Of a stretch of DNA of 64,000 bases, positions 36,014 to 44,683 are shown one piece after another. The stretch is taken from NCBI RefSeq assembly GCF_000686725.1, contig NZ_JMLK01000008.1, positions 248,001-312,000 on the forward strand, read 5' to 3'. The notes beneath the pieces were generated by a model. The model was not told the DNA's origin and ran no database searches. It saw only the letters and a list, made by a program, of their open reading frames with translations. A program made the translations under genes and the position numbers. The DNA is from Clostridium akagii DSM 12554 (GTDB lineage: Bacteria > Bacillota > Clostridia > Clostridiales > Clostridiaceae). Every line of letters starts with the position of its first letter. Position 1 is the first letter of the stretch.

Positions 36014-37841
36014 AATTTATAAATTCCATTTGCCAATTGTAGTATCCAGTTTTCTCATCCCTTACATATTTTAAATATGCTGAGTAAGTTGTTCCTTTTT
36101 TGCTCTTCAAGTTTCTAAATCCTACTTTCCCATTCTTAAGTAGCAATTCAACCATTGGTTTACTAACTATTTTCCCTAATGACGCAATAAATTTATCACT
36201 CTTCCAAATTGTAAAATTACATCCATTTTTCCAATTTGTGCATCCAAATGCCTTCTCATTTTCCACTACTGCATTGCCACATATAGGGCATATTCCTATA
36301 CTTTCTTTACCTTCAGGTAGTTCCACCTTAAAGTTTTTTAACATAGAAGTATCTTTTTTTATGGCGTCTATTGCACTAATGGTAAATTCTTTAATCATGC
36401 TGAGGAAATCATCTTTTTTGAATTTCCCTCTTTCTATATCTGATAGTGTTTTTTCAAGCCTACCTGTATATTCTAAATCTAAAAGCTCTTTAGCCGGGAA
36501 GATTTCTACTAATGTTTTCCCAAGTTCTGTACATGTAAGACTTTTACCTTTTGCTGCTATGTATGAAGCATCTTTTAGCTTTTTAATTGTTTCTCCCCTT
36601 GTAGCTGGGGTTCCTATACTAAATCCACTTAGTATAGCAGCCATCATTTCCTCCGTATCTTCCTCATCCTTTTCATTTTTAAAACTTTTCCCACATGTCT
36701 CCATAACTCTTAAAAGTGTCTTTTCATTATGAAGTTTAGGTGGTTTTTTTGTAACTTCATTAACTTTTCCATCAACCACATCTACAATTTCTTTTTCTAA
36801 TACCATGGGAAGAAGAGTATCTTTGCTTTCAATTTTTTCAGCAACGTGCCATCCTATAACTGTTTGAACTTTTCCTTTTGCTACAAAAGTCCCTTTAATT
36901 TCACTGTCATTAACTTTACATACAAGTTTAGTTTCCTCATATTCAGCTACCGGTAAAAATTGTATTATAAATCTGTTTTTCACTGCATTATACACAATTT
37001 CCTCATCTTTGCTTAATCCAGTTGGTTTCATATAGGTTGGAACTATAGCACTATGACTTTCTACCTTTGAATCGTCGAATATCCTTTTATTAGCTACGAA
37101 CTTTATCTGACTTTCATAGGGTAATCCTTTTTTGATTACGTCTAATACCTTTTTTGTTCTCTCTTTTAAACTTTCCGATAATGCAATACTTCCTGTACGT
37201 GGATATGTAGTAAATTTTTTTTCATAAAGAGATTGTGCCACTTTTAATACTTTATCCGAAGTCCATCCCTTATATTTACTTGTCACATATCCTTGTAAAT
37301 TAGAAAGGTTAAATAAAACAGGAGCATAATCTTTTTTCTTTTCTATCTGCTTTTCTATAATTTCCCCATTTTTATCTTTTAAAAGTTTAAGTATATTTTG
37401 TGCAACTTGTTTATCTTCAAATTTCTCAGTTTCATTTTCATAATAAAGCCCTTCGAATTCCTCATTATCTTTGGTTTTAAAGGTGGCTAATAATTTATAA
37501 TAAGTAGATGCTTTAAAGTTTTCTATTTCTTTATCCCTATCATAAATAATTTTTAATGTAGGTAATAAAACTCTTCCTATGTTTAATATTTTCTTATCAT
37601 TTGGCTTATACCTTAATGTGGCCACGGAGGTTAAATTTATCCCTATTATCCAGTCTGCCCATTGCCTGCCAATACCTGCATCTTGGAGAGATTTCATCTC
37701 TTCATTAGGTTTTAAATTTGCCATTCCTTTTTTTACTTCCTCTACAGTCCATTCATTGAGTAATATTCTAAATACAGGTTTTTTTTCATTGAAATATAAA
37801 AATATTTCATCTGCAATAACTTGACCCTCTCTTATGCTCAC
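36012..37841 (-). CDS. topB: Topoisomerase III-like protein without TOPRIM domain
   Basis: 609 residues that align with TopB only from the GREGE-like site onward (here SIREGQVIADEIF). The preceding ~105 residues, which hold most of the Mg2+-binding TOPRIM domain, are missing, and an in-frame TAG lies immediately before the GTG start. The cleavage tyrosine is kept (Y213, TYPRTGS), but the usual Asp in YPRTD is Gly. The C-terminal zinc-ribbon type region (ICPICGNAV, then FGCTNWKNGC) is intact. A type IA enzyme cannot religate without TOPRIM, so this is either a truncated pseudogene still open for 1.8 kb or a repurposed DNA-binding protein. A full topB should exist elsewhere. Confidence 0.75.
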   Translation of the reverse strand: MSIREGQVIADEIFLYFNEKKPVFRILLNEWTVEEVKKGMANLKPNEEMKSLQDAGIGRQWADWIIGINLTSVATLRYKPNDKKILNIGRVLLPTLKIIYDRDKEIENFKASTYYKLLATFKTKDNEEFEGLYYENETEKFEDKQVAQNILKLLKDKNGEIIEKQIEKKKDYAPVLFNLSNLQGYVTSKYKGWTSDKVLKVAQSLYEKKFTTYPRTGSIALSESLKERTKKVLDVIKKGLPYESQIKFVANKRIFDDSKVESHSAIVPTYMKPTGLSKDEEIVYNAVKNRFIIQFLPVAEYEETKLVCKVNDSEIKGTFVAKGKVQTVIGWHVAEKIESKDTLLPMVLEKEIVDVVDGKVNEVTKKPPKLHNEKTLLRVMETCGKSFKNEKDEEDTEEMMAAILSGFSIGTPATRGETIKKLKDASYIAAKGKSLTCTELGKTLVEIFPAKELLDLEYTGRLEKTLSDIERGKFKKDDFLSMIKEFTISAIDAIKKDTSMLKNFKVELPEGKESIGICPICGNAVVENEKAFGCTNWKNGCNFTIWKSDKFIASLGKIVSKPMVELLLKNGKVGFRNLKSKKGTTYSAYLKYVRDEKTGYYNWQMEFIN

Positions 37842-38420
37842 CTACATATATGCGTAAATACACCTTAACCCTTTAACTGATTGCTTTACAACACATATTA
37901 ACCTATTTATTAATTTTACACTTCCATTATTTTTGTATAAATAATTACTCAATTTATTTTTCTTAATTTTTTACACACCTAGAGATATCATTCGTTTTAT
38001 ACCTATTGTATTATATATATAACTTAAATTCATAAGAGTAGATTCTCTGTATTTAAGTAGTCATATATATTTTGTTTAATTATAAGGTATTATTACTGAT
38101 AACTTTAATAAATGTTTTAGTTGATATATCTACAATTCAATATATAGTAGATATGTTTACATGACTGAAATTTCAACTAACAGCTAGAACATATATTTTT
38201 TCAACCACAAATATAGTTTAACATACAAATAGTAATCAACACTCACCATATTTGTGTCATCTTTTTTTCAGTTTTGTGCAAATTATTTTACATTAACGAA
38301 CAGTATAATTTAAGACAGCTTTATAATGTTGTTCCTCACCCTTATATTTAATACATATTATATGAATAATTGACAACAGCATTATTTTATATTTCAAAGC
38401 AAGAAACACTATGATAACTT
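37842..38420. other. 580-bp AT-rich gap without genes
   Basis: No open frame, RNA motif or strong hairpin seen on either strand. I looked for the missing TOPRIM half of the topoisomerase upstream of its start and did not find it. Confidence 0.6.
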
Positions 38421-38690
38421 TTATTGGATATCATAATAAGTATAAAATCCACATTTAGCAACAGTTTTTTTTACATGAAAATTAAAAGTCAATTTAAAAA
38501 GTTTAGTTTTTATAAAACTCTTAAATTCATCATACTCAAAAACTAAATCAAAATCATTATCAATTGAATAAACATACTTACCTTCTCTAAGATGCCCGCT
38601 AATTATATTATCAATTTCCACATCATCAAGTTCATTTGAAATAAAAACAAAATCTTCATCTATCGTAAATCTTGGATAAAATTTTGTAGA
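38421..38690 (-). pseudogene. C-terminal fragment of an unknown gene, cut by a repeat
   Basis: The frame continues upstream through the repeat at 38691-38735 and the GH31 hairpin to an ATG at 38819, but that part is clearly not native coding sequence. The part below the repeat, starting FYPRFTIDEDFVFISNELDD and ending KCGFYTYYDIQ, looks like true protein (alternating acidic and hydrophobic residues, plausible beta strands). I do not recognise it. It appears to be the 3' end of a gene interrupted where the GH31 cassette joins. Confidence 0.45.
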
Positions 38691-38735
38691 AGGGTATTTT
38701 TGCCCATCCCCCCGAAAAGGTGGAATATGCAAATT
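38691..38735. repeat. Direct repeat, left copy flanking the GH31 gene
   Basis: AGGGTATTTTTGCC, a C-rich block, then AAAGGTGGAATATGCAAATT. A second copy in the same orientation is at 43150-43192. The two bracket the GH31 gene and its promoter. Confidence 0.75.
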
Positions 38736-38756
38736 CGCATGTTTCATATATTGTTC

Positions 38757-38809
38757 AACAACTAAAGCCACATGATGGAATAAATATCCAGCATGTGGCT
38801 TTAGTTGTT
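38757..38809 (-). terminator. Long hairpin at the end of the GH31 gene
   Basis: Perfect 18-bp arms 38757-38774 and 38792-38809 (AACAACTAAAGCCACATG and complement) starting inside the GH31 stop codon. No proper T-tract follows; it may protect the mRNA 3' end or act as a terminator. Confidence 0.7.
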
Positions 38810-41800
38810 TATGAAGCAATACTTACTTCTAGGTATGGTGAAACTATTAATTGTGGTCCATGATATTTAAGTGTTGTAATGTTATTGGCTCTAAATGTAC
38901 CTTTAGATTGTGGAGTTAAAATCGGCAGTACTATTCCATTTTCAATATAGTAAGTAATCACCATATTGGATGACGTCAATGGTACACTCTGTGCAGTAAT
39001 ATAAGCAGCATTCTTAATTTTTGTACTTACCGCTAGTGTATCAGGATTTGACGTATACCATGTACCGTTTTCATACCACTTTTCACCGGTAACATCAAAG
39101 CCCGGTTGATTCACACCTGGATTCTGATTTTTACCGTCATTGAATATAACCTTTGCCGTAGACCAATTTTTAATAGTATAAGAATACCAACTGTTACCGT
39201 CACTATTCATTTTTACTCCTGGCCATGCTGGTGAAGTTAATACTTTTGAAGCATCATAATAATAAAGGTTAGGTGATCCCCAGCTACTTGGATTTTTATA
39301 GTGTACAGTTATGGAAACTGTTGATATATTTATAACATACTGTTCTGCATCCACTGAAGATTGATTACCTAGTGAATCTATTGCAATAGCCTTTAATGTT
39401 GTATTTGCATTAATTTTAATTGGTCCAGTATAGTTGGTGCTGGTTTTTGTAGGGGTTGTTCCATCTGTAGTGTAATAAATACTTGCTGCATAAGATGCTG
39501 TTAAATTTACCGTTTGTGGTGAAGTGTAAGTTCCGCCTTTAATATCAGCTGATACTGTCAACTGTGATAGACCAGATGGTGCACCTGACGTTATTGTACC
39601 TGCACTAAAGGTTGATGTTCCTGCATTGAAAATATAATTGTTGCCTCCATTATTATCCCAGTGCCCGCTACCATCATTAAAACATACTTCTGCTGAAGTA
39701 GCTGTTCCAATATTAAGAGTGGCTTTGGCATAGCCAGCTATCTCGGAATCCAACATTTTATCACCCGGTGGAGTAGTCCATGTTCCTCCGCTAGGTCTCC
39801 AATGTATATATGGAGTTGTATAACCTTTTTTATAATAAATAGTTACTCCATTTGACCAATTGGGATTTCCAGGAATTATAGATCCAGTGCTATCATTATA
39901 ATAGTCTCCTGCACCTACAGCTTGACCTAGCGAAGAAGGTTTCCAAGTTACTTCGTTATCATCTGAGTATCTAACTACTGGTGTTTTTACATCTGTAGGA
40001 AATGCTAAGTGACTCATAAATTGTCCATCCTTCACACCATATTTAGGCATTAGAATATCGCTACTCCAGTTTCCATTGTCATCTTCATATTGAAGCTTTA
40101 CTTGATTATTTGTTGTAGTTCCAATATATAAATTTGTTGTGTTAGTTTTTGGTGCTCCAGTAGTAACTGTTCCATCATTTGCAATGGTACAAATGTCACT
40201 TGTAACAGGCAAAGAAACTCCTTCATCAGATGGCTTATTTACTGAACCGTCTGAATAACGTACTTTTACTGGGTAGGAGCTTGTTAAAGTATAGTTCAAA
40301 TCTGTTTGAAAATATCCTATTTTATCTGATTTGGTCATTGCTTGTGATGAACCCCAAGTATTACCATTATCCAAACTATATTGTAAATTTACACCACTTG
40401 CTGAATCTCTTACATACACTGTTGTCTTTTTTGCTGTTTCTTGGTTAAAAGTACAAGGTGCTACTATACTTTTTATCTGCCCTGCTGCCACTTTAACATA
40501 AACAACAGCCCCATAAACATCAGTACCTACTGCATAACCGTCTCCCGTTGCATTTTTTAACGCATCTAAATTAGTATATTGTGAAACCACTTGTCCACCA
40601 ACTGTTACGGCCCCAGTTGATTTTACATGTAATTTTACTATATAATTTTGCACATCCGGAGTATAACTCCCTTGTTTTTGCGAAGCATTAAACTGAACTG
40701 ACTTCCAATCATTACTTCTTTGCAGTGTAAATTTTTGCCCAAAGTAATTTCCACTTTTATAGTCGTAAGTATTACCATCATCGTCATAATAATTAAAGCT
40801 TGTTGGTTGAACGTCAGGAAAAGCATCCACATAAATATTAGTCATTTTCTTTTCCCCAACATAGTTTTCATAATCCTGTGAAGGAATAATTGCACCACTC
40901 TTAATAAATAATGGTACATCCTGCCAACTTGATGAATCTATTGGATAATTTATAGTCTGACCACCAGTATAGGTTGTTCCTTTAAAATAATCTATCCAGT
41001 TTCCTTCTGGTAGATAAATGCTTTTTGAAGTTTGTCCTTGTGTTACAACTGGTGATACCAGTAACGAATCTCCAAACATCCAAGATTCTTTATCGTTTGC
41101 AGCATTAGGATCATTAGGATATGCCATCATTAAGGATTTTATTAAACCTATACCTGTATCCGAAGCTTGTTGATCATATTTATAAATATATGGTATTAAA
41201 GTGTACCTTAATTGCATAATCTTCTTTGCTGCTGCTTCTGCGGTAGTACCATAATTCCAAGGATAACGTGCCATACTTGGAGTTGTAACCTTGGTGCCAT
41301 GAACTCTGAATATTGGTGTAAAGGCGCTAAATTCAAGCCATCTTGCATAATTTTCAGGACTTGGTTGACCATTAAAGCCGCCAGTATCCATGCCCCATTT
41401 AGCTTCTCCAAGGTTTACAGCCGAAAGCATTCTTTCACGCTGATTTGCCATAGTGTCAAAACCAGATCCTATATCACCAGACCACATACCATAACCATAT
41501 CGTTGTGCCCCAGCATAATAAGTTCTATTAAGTGACCAAACTCTCTGATTAGTATACGCCGTTTGACCATCATAGAGGGATTTTTGCATATTCATATTGT
41601 CAAAGTTCCCAAATCCATTATCCCCATCACATTCATCATTCCAAAATCCTACTATTCCTTTGTCAAAAGCATCTTGTGTATGATTCCAAAACCATGTTCT
41701 TACACTAGGATTCTCATAATTTAAACTTTGCATTGGTACATTTGCGCAATAATCATTTTTAGGACTACTTCCTGGAAGCCATCCATTCATTGCTGTAATA

Positions 41801-42864
41801 GCTGTTGCTTGAACTGATGGCACTAATATTCTGGGTTTCATAATTCCTGTTAACTTAATACCTTGAGAATTCATAGTCTTTTTTAGTAGTCCAGATTCTG
41901 AATCTGGAAAGTTAGTAGTATTCCACTTAAATTCGCCATAGTTATCTGAACCCCACTGTTTCCAGTCAAAATCCAAGCAAAAGTTATCTATAGGTATTTG
42001 TTTTGACCTATAAGTATTTATAACATCTGTAAGTTGTTGTTCATCTGTCTTTGTAGTATCTGGCCAGCCCCATTGAGTATTAGTGAACCCTGTAGACCAT
42101 TTAGGTGACATAGGTGATTTTCCTGTAATATCAGACTCAGAGGATAGAATATCTGTAGGATTTCCTACCATAACATAATATTCTGTATTTTTCTTTGAAA
42201 TTCCACTATAACCAAGGCTAGTGTCTCCGAGCGAAATTTTTCCTCCATCTGAATCTACCAATACACCATATCCATTATTACTCCACACAAATGGTGACCC
42301 ACAATGACCTTGTGTACCAGCTTGAACATTTATAGTACCAGTTCTTAGCATCCCTGCGGAAGAATTGTCTCCATTAGTATAACCACTTATACCATAAAAA
42401 TCATCTCCAGAATTGTGACTAAATGTTACTCCATTACTAGGAAGAGATGTTTGCTTTATAAGCAGACCATTTGAAGAATCATACACAGAAACACCTAAAT
42501 CTGATTTGCTTATCTTTACTATCATTTTGCTTGTAGTGATAACCATGGGATCTGATATAATATCAATAGATTTTGTATTTCCCGTACTCCAGCTCTTATT
42601 AGGGTCAATGACTTGAGTTTCATCACTTGATGCTCCATTAGGCATATAATCAACTTTAAGAATCTGAGGTTCACATACTTGAATAATGTATTGATCTGAA
42701 CCGTTTGGAATTGTAATTGTATCACCGGTTACTGTAATATTTCCGCCTACTGCCGCATTTACTTTTACATTAGAAATAGACGTAAAATTACTAAATACTA
42801 AGGTGATAACAATAAACCAATACATTATTTTTTTAAAACATGTACGTCTTTTATTATTAACCAT
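38809..42864 (-). CDS. Secreted multidomain GH31 alpha-glucosidase/glucosyltransferase
   Basis: A 1351-residue exported enzyme acting on alpha-glucans outside the cell. Signal peptide (1-37, cut after VNA); GH31 N-terminal sandwich (to about 250); catalytic barrel (about 255-620) with nucleophile D410 in GFWNDECDG and acid/base D464 in WSGDIGSGF; beta domains including a DUF5110-like region (to about 790). Then come two CBM25-like modules (about 795-985), another (about 1000-1095), a chitobiase-type CHB_HEX domain (ISYYTTDGTTPT-like, about 1100-1185) and a CBM26 starch-binding module (VHYKNPSSWGSPNLYYYD). Several GH31 activities (alpha-glucosidase, isomaltosyl- or 6-glucosyltransferase) share this plan. 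A cre-like site upstream suggests CcpA repression. Flanked by direct repeats. Confidence 0.87.
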   Translation of the reverse strand: MVNNKRRTCFKKIMYWFIVITLVFSNFTSISNVKVNAAVGGNITVTGDTITIPNGSDQYIIQVCEPQILKVDYMPNGASSDETQVIDPNKSWSTGNTKSIDIISDPMVITTSKMIVKISKSDLGVSVYDSSNGLLIKQTSLPSNGVTFSHNSGDDFYGISGYTNGDNSSAGMLRTGTINVQAGTQGHCGSPFVWSNNGYGVLVDSDGGKISLGDTSLGYSGISKKNTEYYVMVGNPTDILSSESDITGKSPMSPKWSTGFTNTQWGWPDTTKTDEQQLTDVINTYRSKQIPIDNFCLDFDWKQWGSDNYGEFKWNTTNFPDSESGLLKKTMNSQGIKLTGIMKPRILVPSVQATAITAMNGWLPGSSPKNDYCANVPMQSLNYENPSVRTWFWNHTQDAFDKGIVGFWNDECDGDNGFGNFDNMNMQKSLYDGQTAYTNQRVWSLNRTYYAGAQRYGYGMWSGDIGSGFDTMANQRERMLSAVNLGEAKWGMDTGGFNGQPSPENYARWLEFSAFTPIFRVHGTKVTTPSMARYPWNYGTTAEAAAKKIMQLRYTLIPYIYKYDQQASDTGIGLIKSLMMAYPNDPNAANDKESWMFGDSLLVSPVVTQGQTSKSIYLPEGNWIDYFKGTTYTGGQTINYPIDSSSWQDVPLFIKSGAIIPSQDYENYVGEKKMTNIYVDAFPDVQPTSFNYYDDDGNTYDYKSGNYFGQKFTLQRSNDWKSVQFNASQKQGSYTPDVQNYIVKLHVKSTGAVTVGGQVVSQYTNLDALKNATGDGYAVGTDVYGAVVYVKVAAGQIKSIVAPCTFNQETAKKTTVYVRDSASGVNLQYSLDNGNTWGSSQAMTKSDKIGYFQTDLNYTLTSSYPVKVRYSDGSVNKPSDEGVSLPVTSDICTIANDGTVTTGAPKTNTTNLYIGTTTNNQVKLQYEDDNGNWSSDILMPKYGVKDGQFMSHLAFPTDVKTPVVRYSDDNEVTWKPSSLGQAVGAGDYYNDSTGSIIPGNPNWSNGVTIYYKKGYTTPYIHWRPSGGTWTTPPGDKMLDSEIAGYAKATLNIGTATSAEVCFNDGSGHWDNNGGNNYIFNAGTSTFSAGTITSGAPSGLSQLTVSADIKGGTYTSPQTVNLTASYAASIYYTTDGTTPTKTSTNYTGPIKINANTTLKAIAIDSLGNQSSVDAEQYVINISTVSITVHYKNPSSWGSPNLYYYDASKVLTSPAWPGVKMNSDGNSWYSYTIKNWSTAKVIFNDGKNQNPGVNQPGFDVTGEKWYENGTWYTSNPDTLAVSTKIKNAAYITAQSVPLTSSNMVITYYIENGIVLPILTPQSKGTFRANNITTLKYHGPQLIVSPYLEVSIAS

Positions 42865-43076
42865 ATTATTCTTACCATCCTTTCACCTTAAAAATTTACG
42901 TTATTAATAATCCTTGTAATTTCGTACTAACAAATAATATATTAACAAAGCATTAAGGCACTACTCTTTTAGGTACTACTTTTAGTCTCATTTTCATTAT
43001 AAGTTACCCCCATATATATTTTTTCTAGCTTTTCAATAAGTACAAATCACACTCCTTTAACATTAACTTATACAAG

Positions 43077-43090
43077 CGCAAACGTTTTCA
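43077..43090 (-). promoter_or_regulatory. cre-like site (CcpA) upstream of GH31
   Basis: On the minus strand TGAAAACGTTTGCG fits the catabolite-responsive consensus TGNAANCGNTNNCA except for the last base. It lies about 210 bp before the GH31 start codon. Confidence 0.5.
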
Positions 43091-43149
43091 TAATTGTAAT
43101 CAATTTCACTATACCATATTTGTACCATAATTAGAATATATTTCTTTAT

Positions 43150-43192
43150 AGGGTATTTTTGCCTCCCCCCATAAAGGTGGAATAGGCAAATT
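43150..43192. repeat. Direct repeat, right copy flanking the GH31 gene
   Basis: AGGGTATTTTTGCCTCCCCC then AAAGGTGGAATAGGCAAATT, same orientation as 38691-38735. It touches the stop codon of the fragment at 43195. Confidence 0.75.
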
Positions 43193-43194
43193 AT

Positions 43195-43440
43195 CTAAAA
43201 GAACTTCTTTAAATATTCTATCCCTAATTCCAAATCACTCGTTTGCATAACTTTTTCAATGGTTCCCATTTTTAATTCTTCTGCCAATGTTAAAATATCG
43301 GTTAATCCTTTTTTCCATAGTTCTACTTGCACTTGTAGGCGATCTATTTCCTTTTGATTTGCGATTGTTAATGTTTCTTCCTGTTGGGGATTTGAAAATA
43401 ACTGCACAAGAAAGCTATCTGTAAAAGATCCCTTAGAAAT
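43195..43440 (-). pseudogene. C-terminal fragment of an unknown, helical protein
   Basis: The open frame to 43509 includes antisense of the DMT pseudogene; the native part seems to run from about 43440 to the stop at 43195 (LFSNPQQEETLTIANQKEID and, at the end, LGIEYLKKFF). It is a Gln/Glu/Lys-rich coiled-coil-like tail. I cannot name the family; a protein from a mobile element is possible since the direct repeat begins 2 bp after the stop. No start or ribosome site remains. Confidence 0.45.
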
Positions 43441-43444
43441 TGTT

Positions 43445-43887
43445 GTCATAAAGGGATTTGGTTCTGGAATTGGAGCTTTACTAATTGCATTTGCATTAGG
43501 TGAACACATAAATAATATTCCTTATATTTTAGCAGCTCTCCTACTTGGATTCTTTGCTTATGGATTAAGTATATTCTTTTATATCTATGCTCAAAGAGAC
43601 TTGGGAGCAGCAAGAACAAGTGCTTTCTATGCTATAGCACCATTTATAGGTGTGGGGTTATCATTGCTAATTTTCAAAGAAATACCAACATTTTCATCTG
43701 TTATTGCTTTAGTCATTATTATTATAGGTACTTATTTTGCTTCAACAGAAGAGCATACTTATAAACATAGTTATACTGTAATATCTCATGAGCATAGTTT
43801 TATCATGATGATGGTTATCATAACCATAGTCACGATAAAACTATTATAGGAAATCATATTCATACTCACAAGGAATGTACTAATTAA
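43445..43887 (+). pseudogene. DMT (EamA) transporter, 3' half, frameshifted (copy A)
   Basis: Reading from 43445 gives KGFGSGIGALLIAFALGEHI, FFYIYAQRDLGAARTSAFYA and GTYFASTEEHTY: the last four or five TM helices of an EamA-type metabolite exporter. Near 43780-43800 the frame shifts; the native ending continues in another frame as a His-rich tail (HDDGYHNHSHDK, IHTHKECTN) to the TAA at 43885. The N-terminal half is absent, replaced by the fragment at 43195-43440. His-rich tails are typical of one DMT subgroup. A shorter, further decayed copy lies at 56448. Confidence 0.8.
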
Positions 43888-43989
43888 CATAAATCCAAAC
43901 ATGATATTGAACCATATCGTTATTAAGTGTGCCAGTAGCGATTTTAGGTTTTCTCAAAATTTCATCTTTGGAATTATCTCTATAATATT

Positions 43990-44115
43990 ATGAGATAGAG
44001 TTTTAGTAAAAGAATAACACTATTAATACTTAAAAGACGCTATAGCTGACAATGTTATACGCCTTTTTTATTTTAAAATGCTTATGAGAATCATCATATT
44101 GAAATTACTTTGCCC
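43990..44115. repeat. Duplicated downstream region of the DMT gene (copy A)
   Basis: About 125 bp (from TTTTAGTAAAAGAATAACAC to ATTGAAATTACTTTGCC) recurs at 56602-56727 in the same orientation with scattered differences. It includes the gene's old terminator, here degenerate. Confidence 0.75.
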
Positions 44116-44683
44116 AAGGGGCACGGCAACGATGCGTGTAAAAAACAGTCTCAATACAGCATTTACCATTTTTGATGAAATGTAAATCAAAAATAGGACT
44201 ACTATTTTGTGGCTGTTATGGCGTAATTAAAGAACATTGTGCTCATAACTTAATTTTTCGATGTTATAAGATTTGCTTTAACAAATTCAACTCCACTGTC
44301 TATTACGTAATTTATGATTTTGTAAAAATAATCTGGATAAACCTTTTCTGTTTTTTCATGGTCATGAACTAAATAATATTATATGCATTTTGTGCAAGAA
44401 GTGGTCCACCTAATTTCGGTTTATCATCGTGTATTTGATTGAGAATATGATTATAAGTAAATCCATTATTATATTCTAATTGATATTCTCCAAAATCCCG
44501 TAGTAAATACATTGATTCCTTTTAAGAAAATCAATGTATTTGCTGCGGCTTATTGTTTTGTTTTTTAAAGAATTAATCTTTTTATATATAATTACTAAAG
44601 TATTACAATAATAATGGTAGGCGTTTTTATGACAAAAGCAAACAAAAATTATTAATAAGTATATCAAGCATATAATATAACAT
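44116..44683. other. Gene-poor gap with decayed sequence and one hairpin
   Basis: No intact gene. On the minus strand around 44240-44370 a 39-codon stretch ending KANLITSKN (with VHDHEKTEKVYPDYFYKI) looks like a coding remnant; family unknown. A 13-bp perfect hairpin (44505-44517 with 44529-44541, AAATACATTGATT) lies 140 bp after the drug-exporter gene and may end its transcript. Confidence 0.45.

Noticed and set aside
38691-38819. N-terminal 45 residues of the open frame ending at 38421
   Set aside because: They are encoded by the GH31 3' hairpin and the direct repeat, not native gene sequence; only the part below 38691 looks like real protein.
43441-43509. Upstream part of the 104-codon frame ending at 43195
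   Set aside because: It is antisense to the conserved DMT pseudogene sequence (GFGSGIGALL), so it is not part of the fragment.
44172-44372. 66-codon plus-strand ORF rich in Cys, Phe and Ile
   Set aside because: No ribosome site, composition typical of random AT-rich DNA, and the opposite strand carries a better coding remnant.
44476-44667. 63-codon minus-strand ORF before the DHA2 gene's 3' end
   Set aside because: It covers a perfect hairpin, has no ribosome site and no protein-like pattern.
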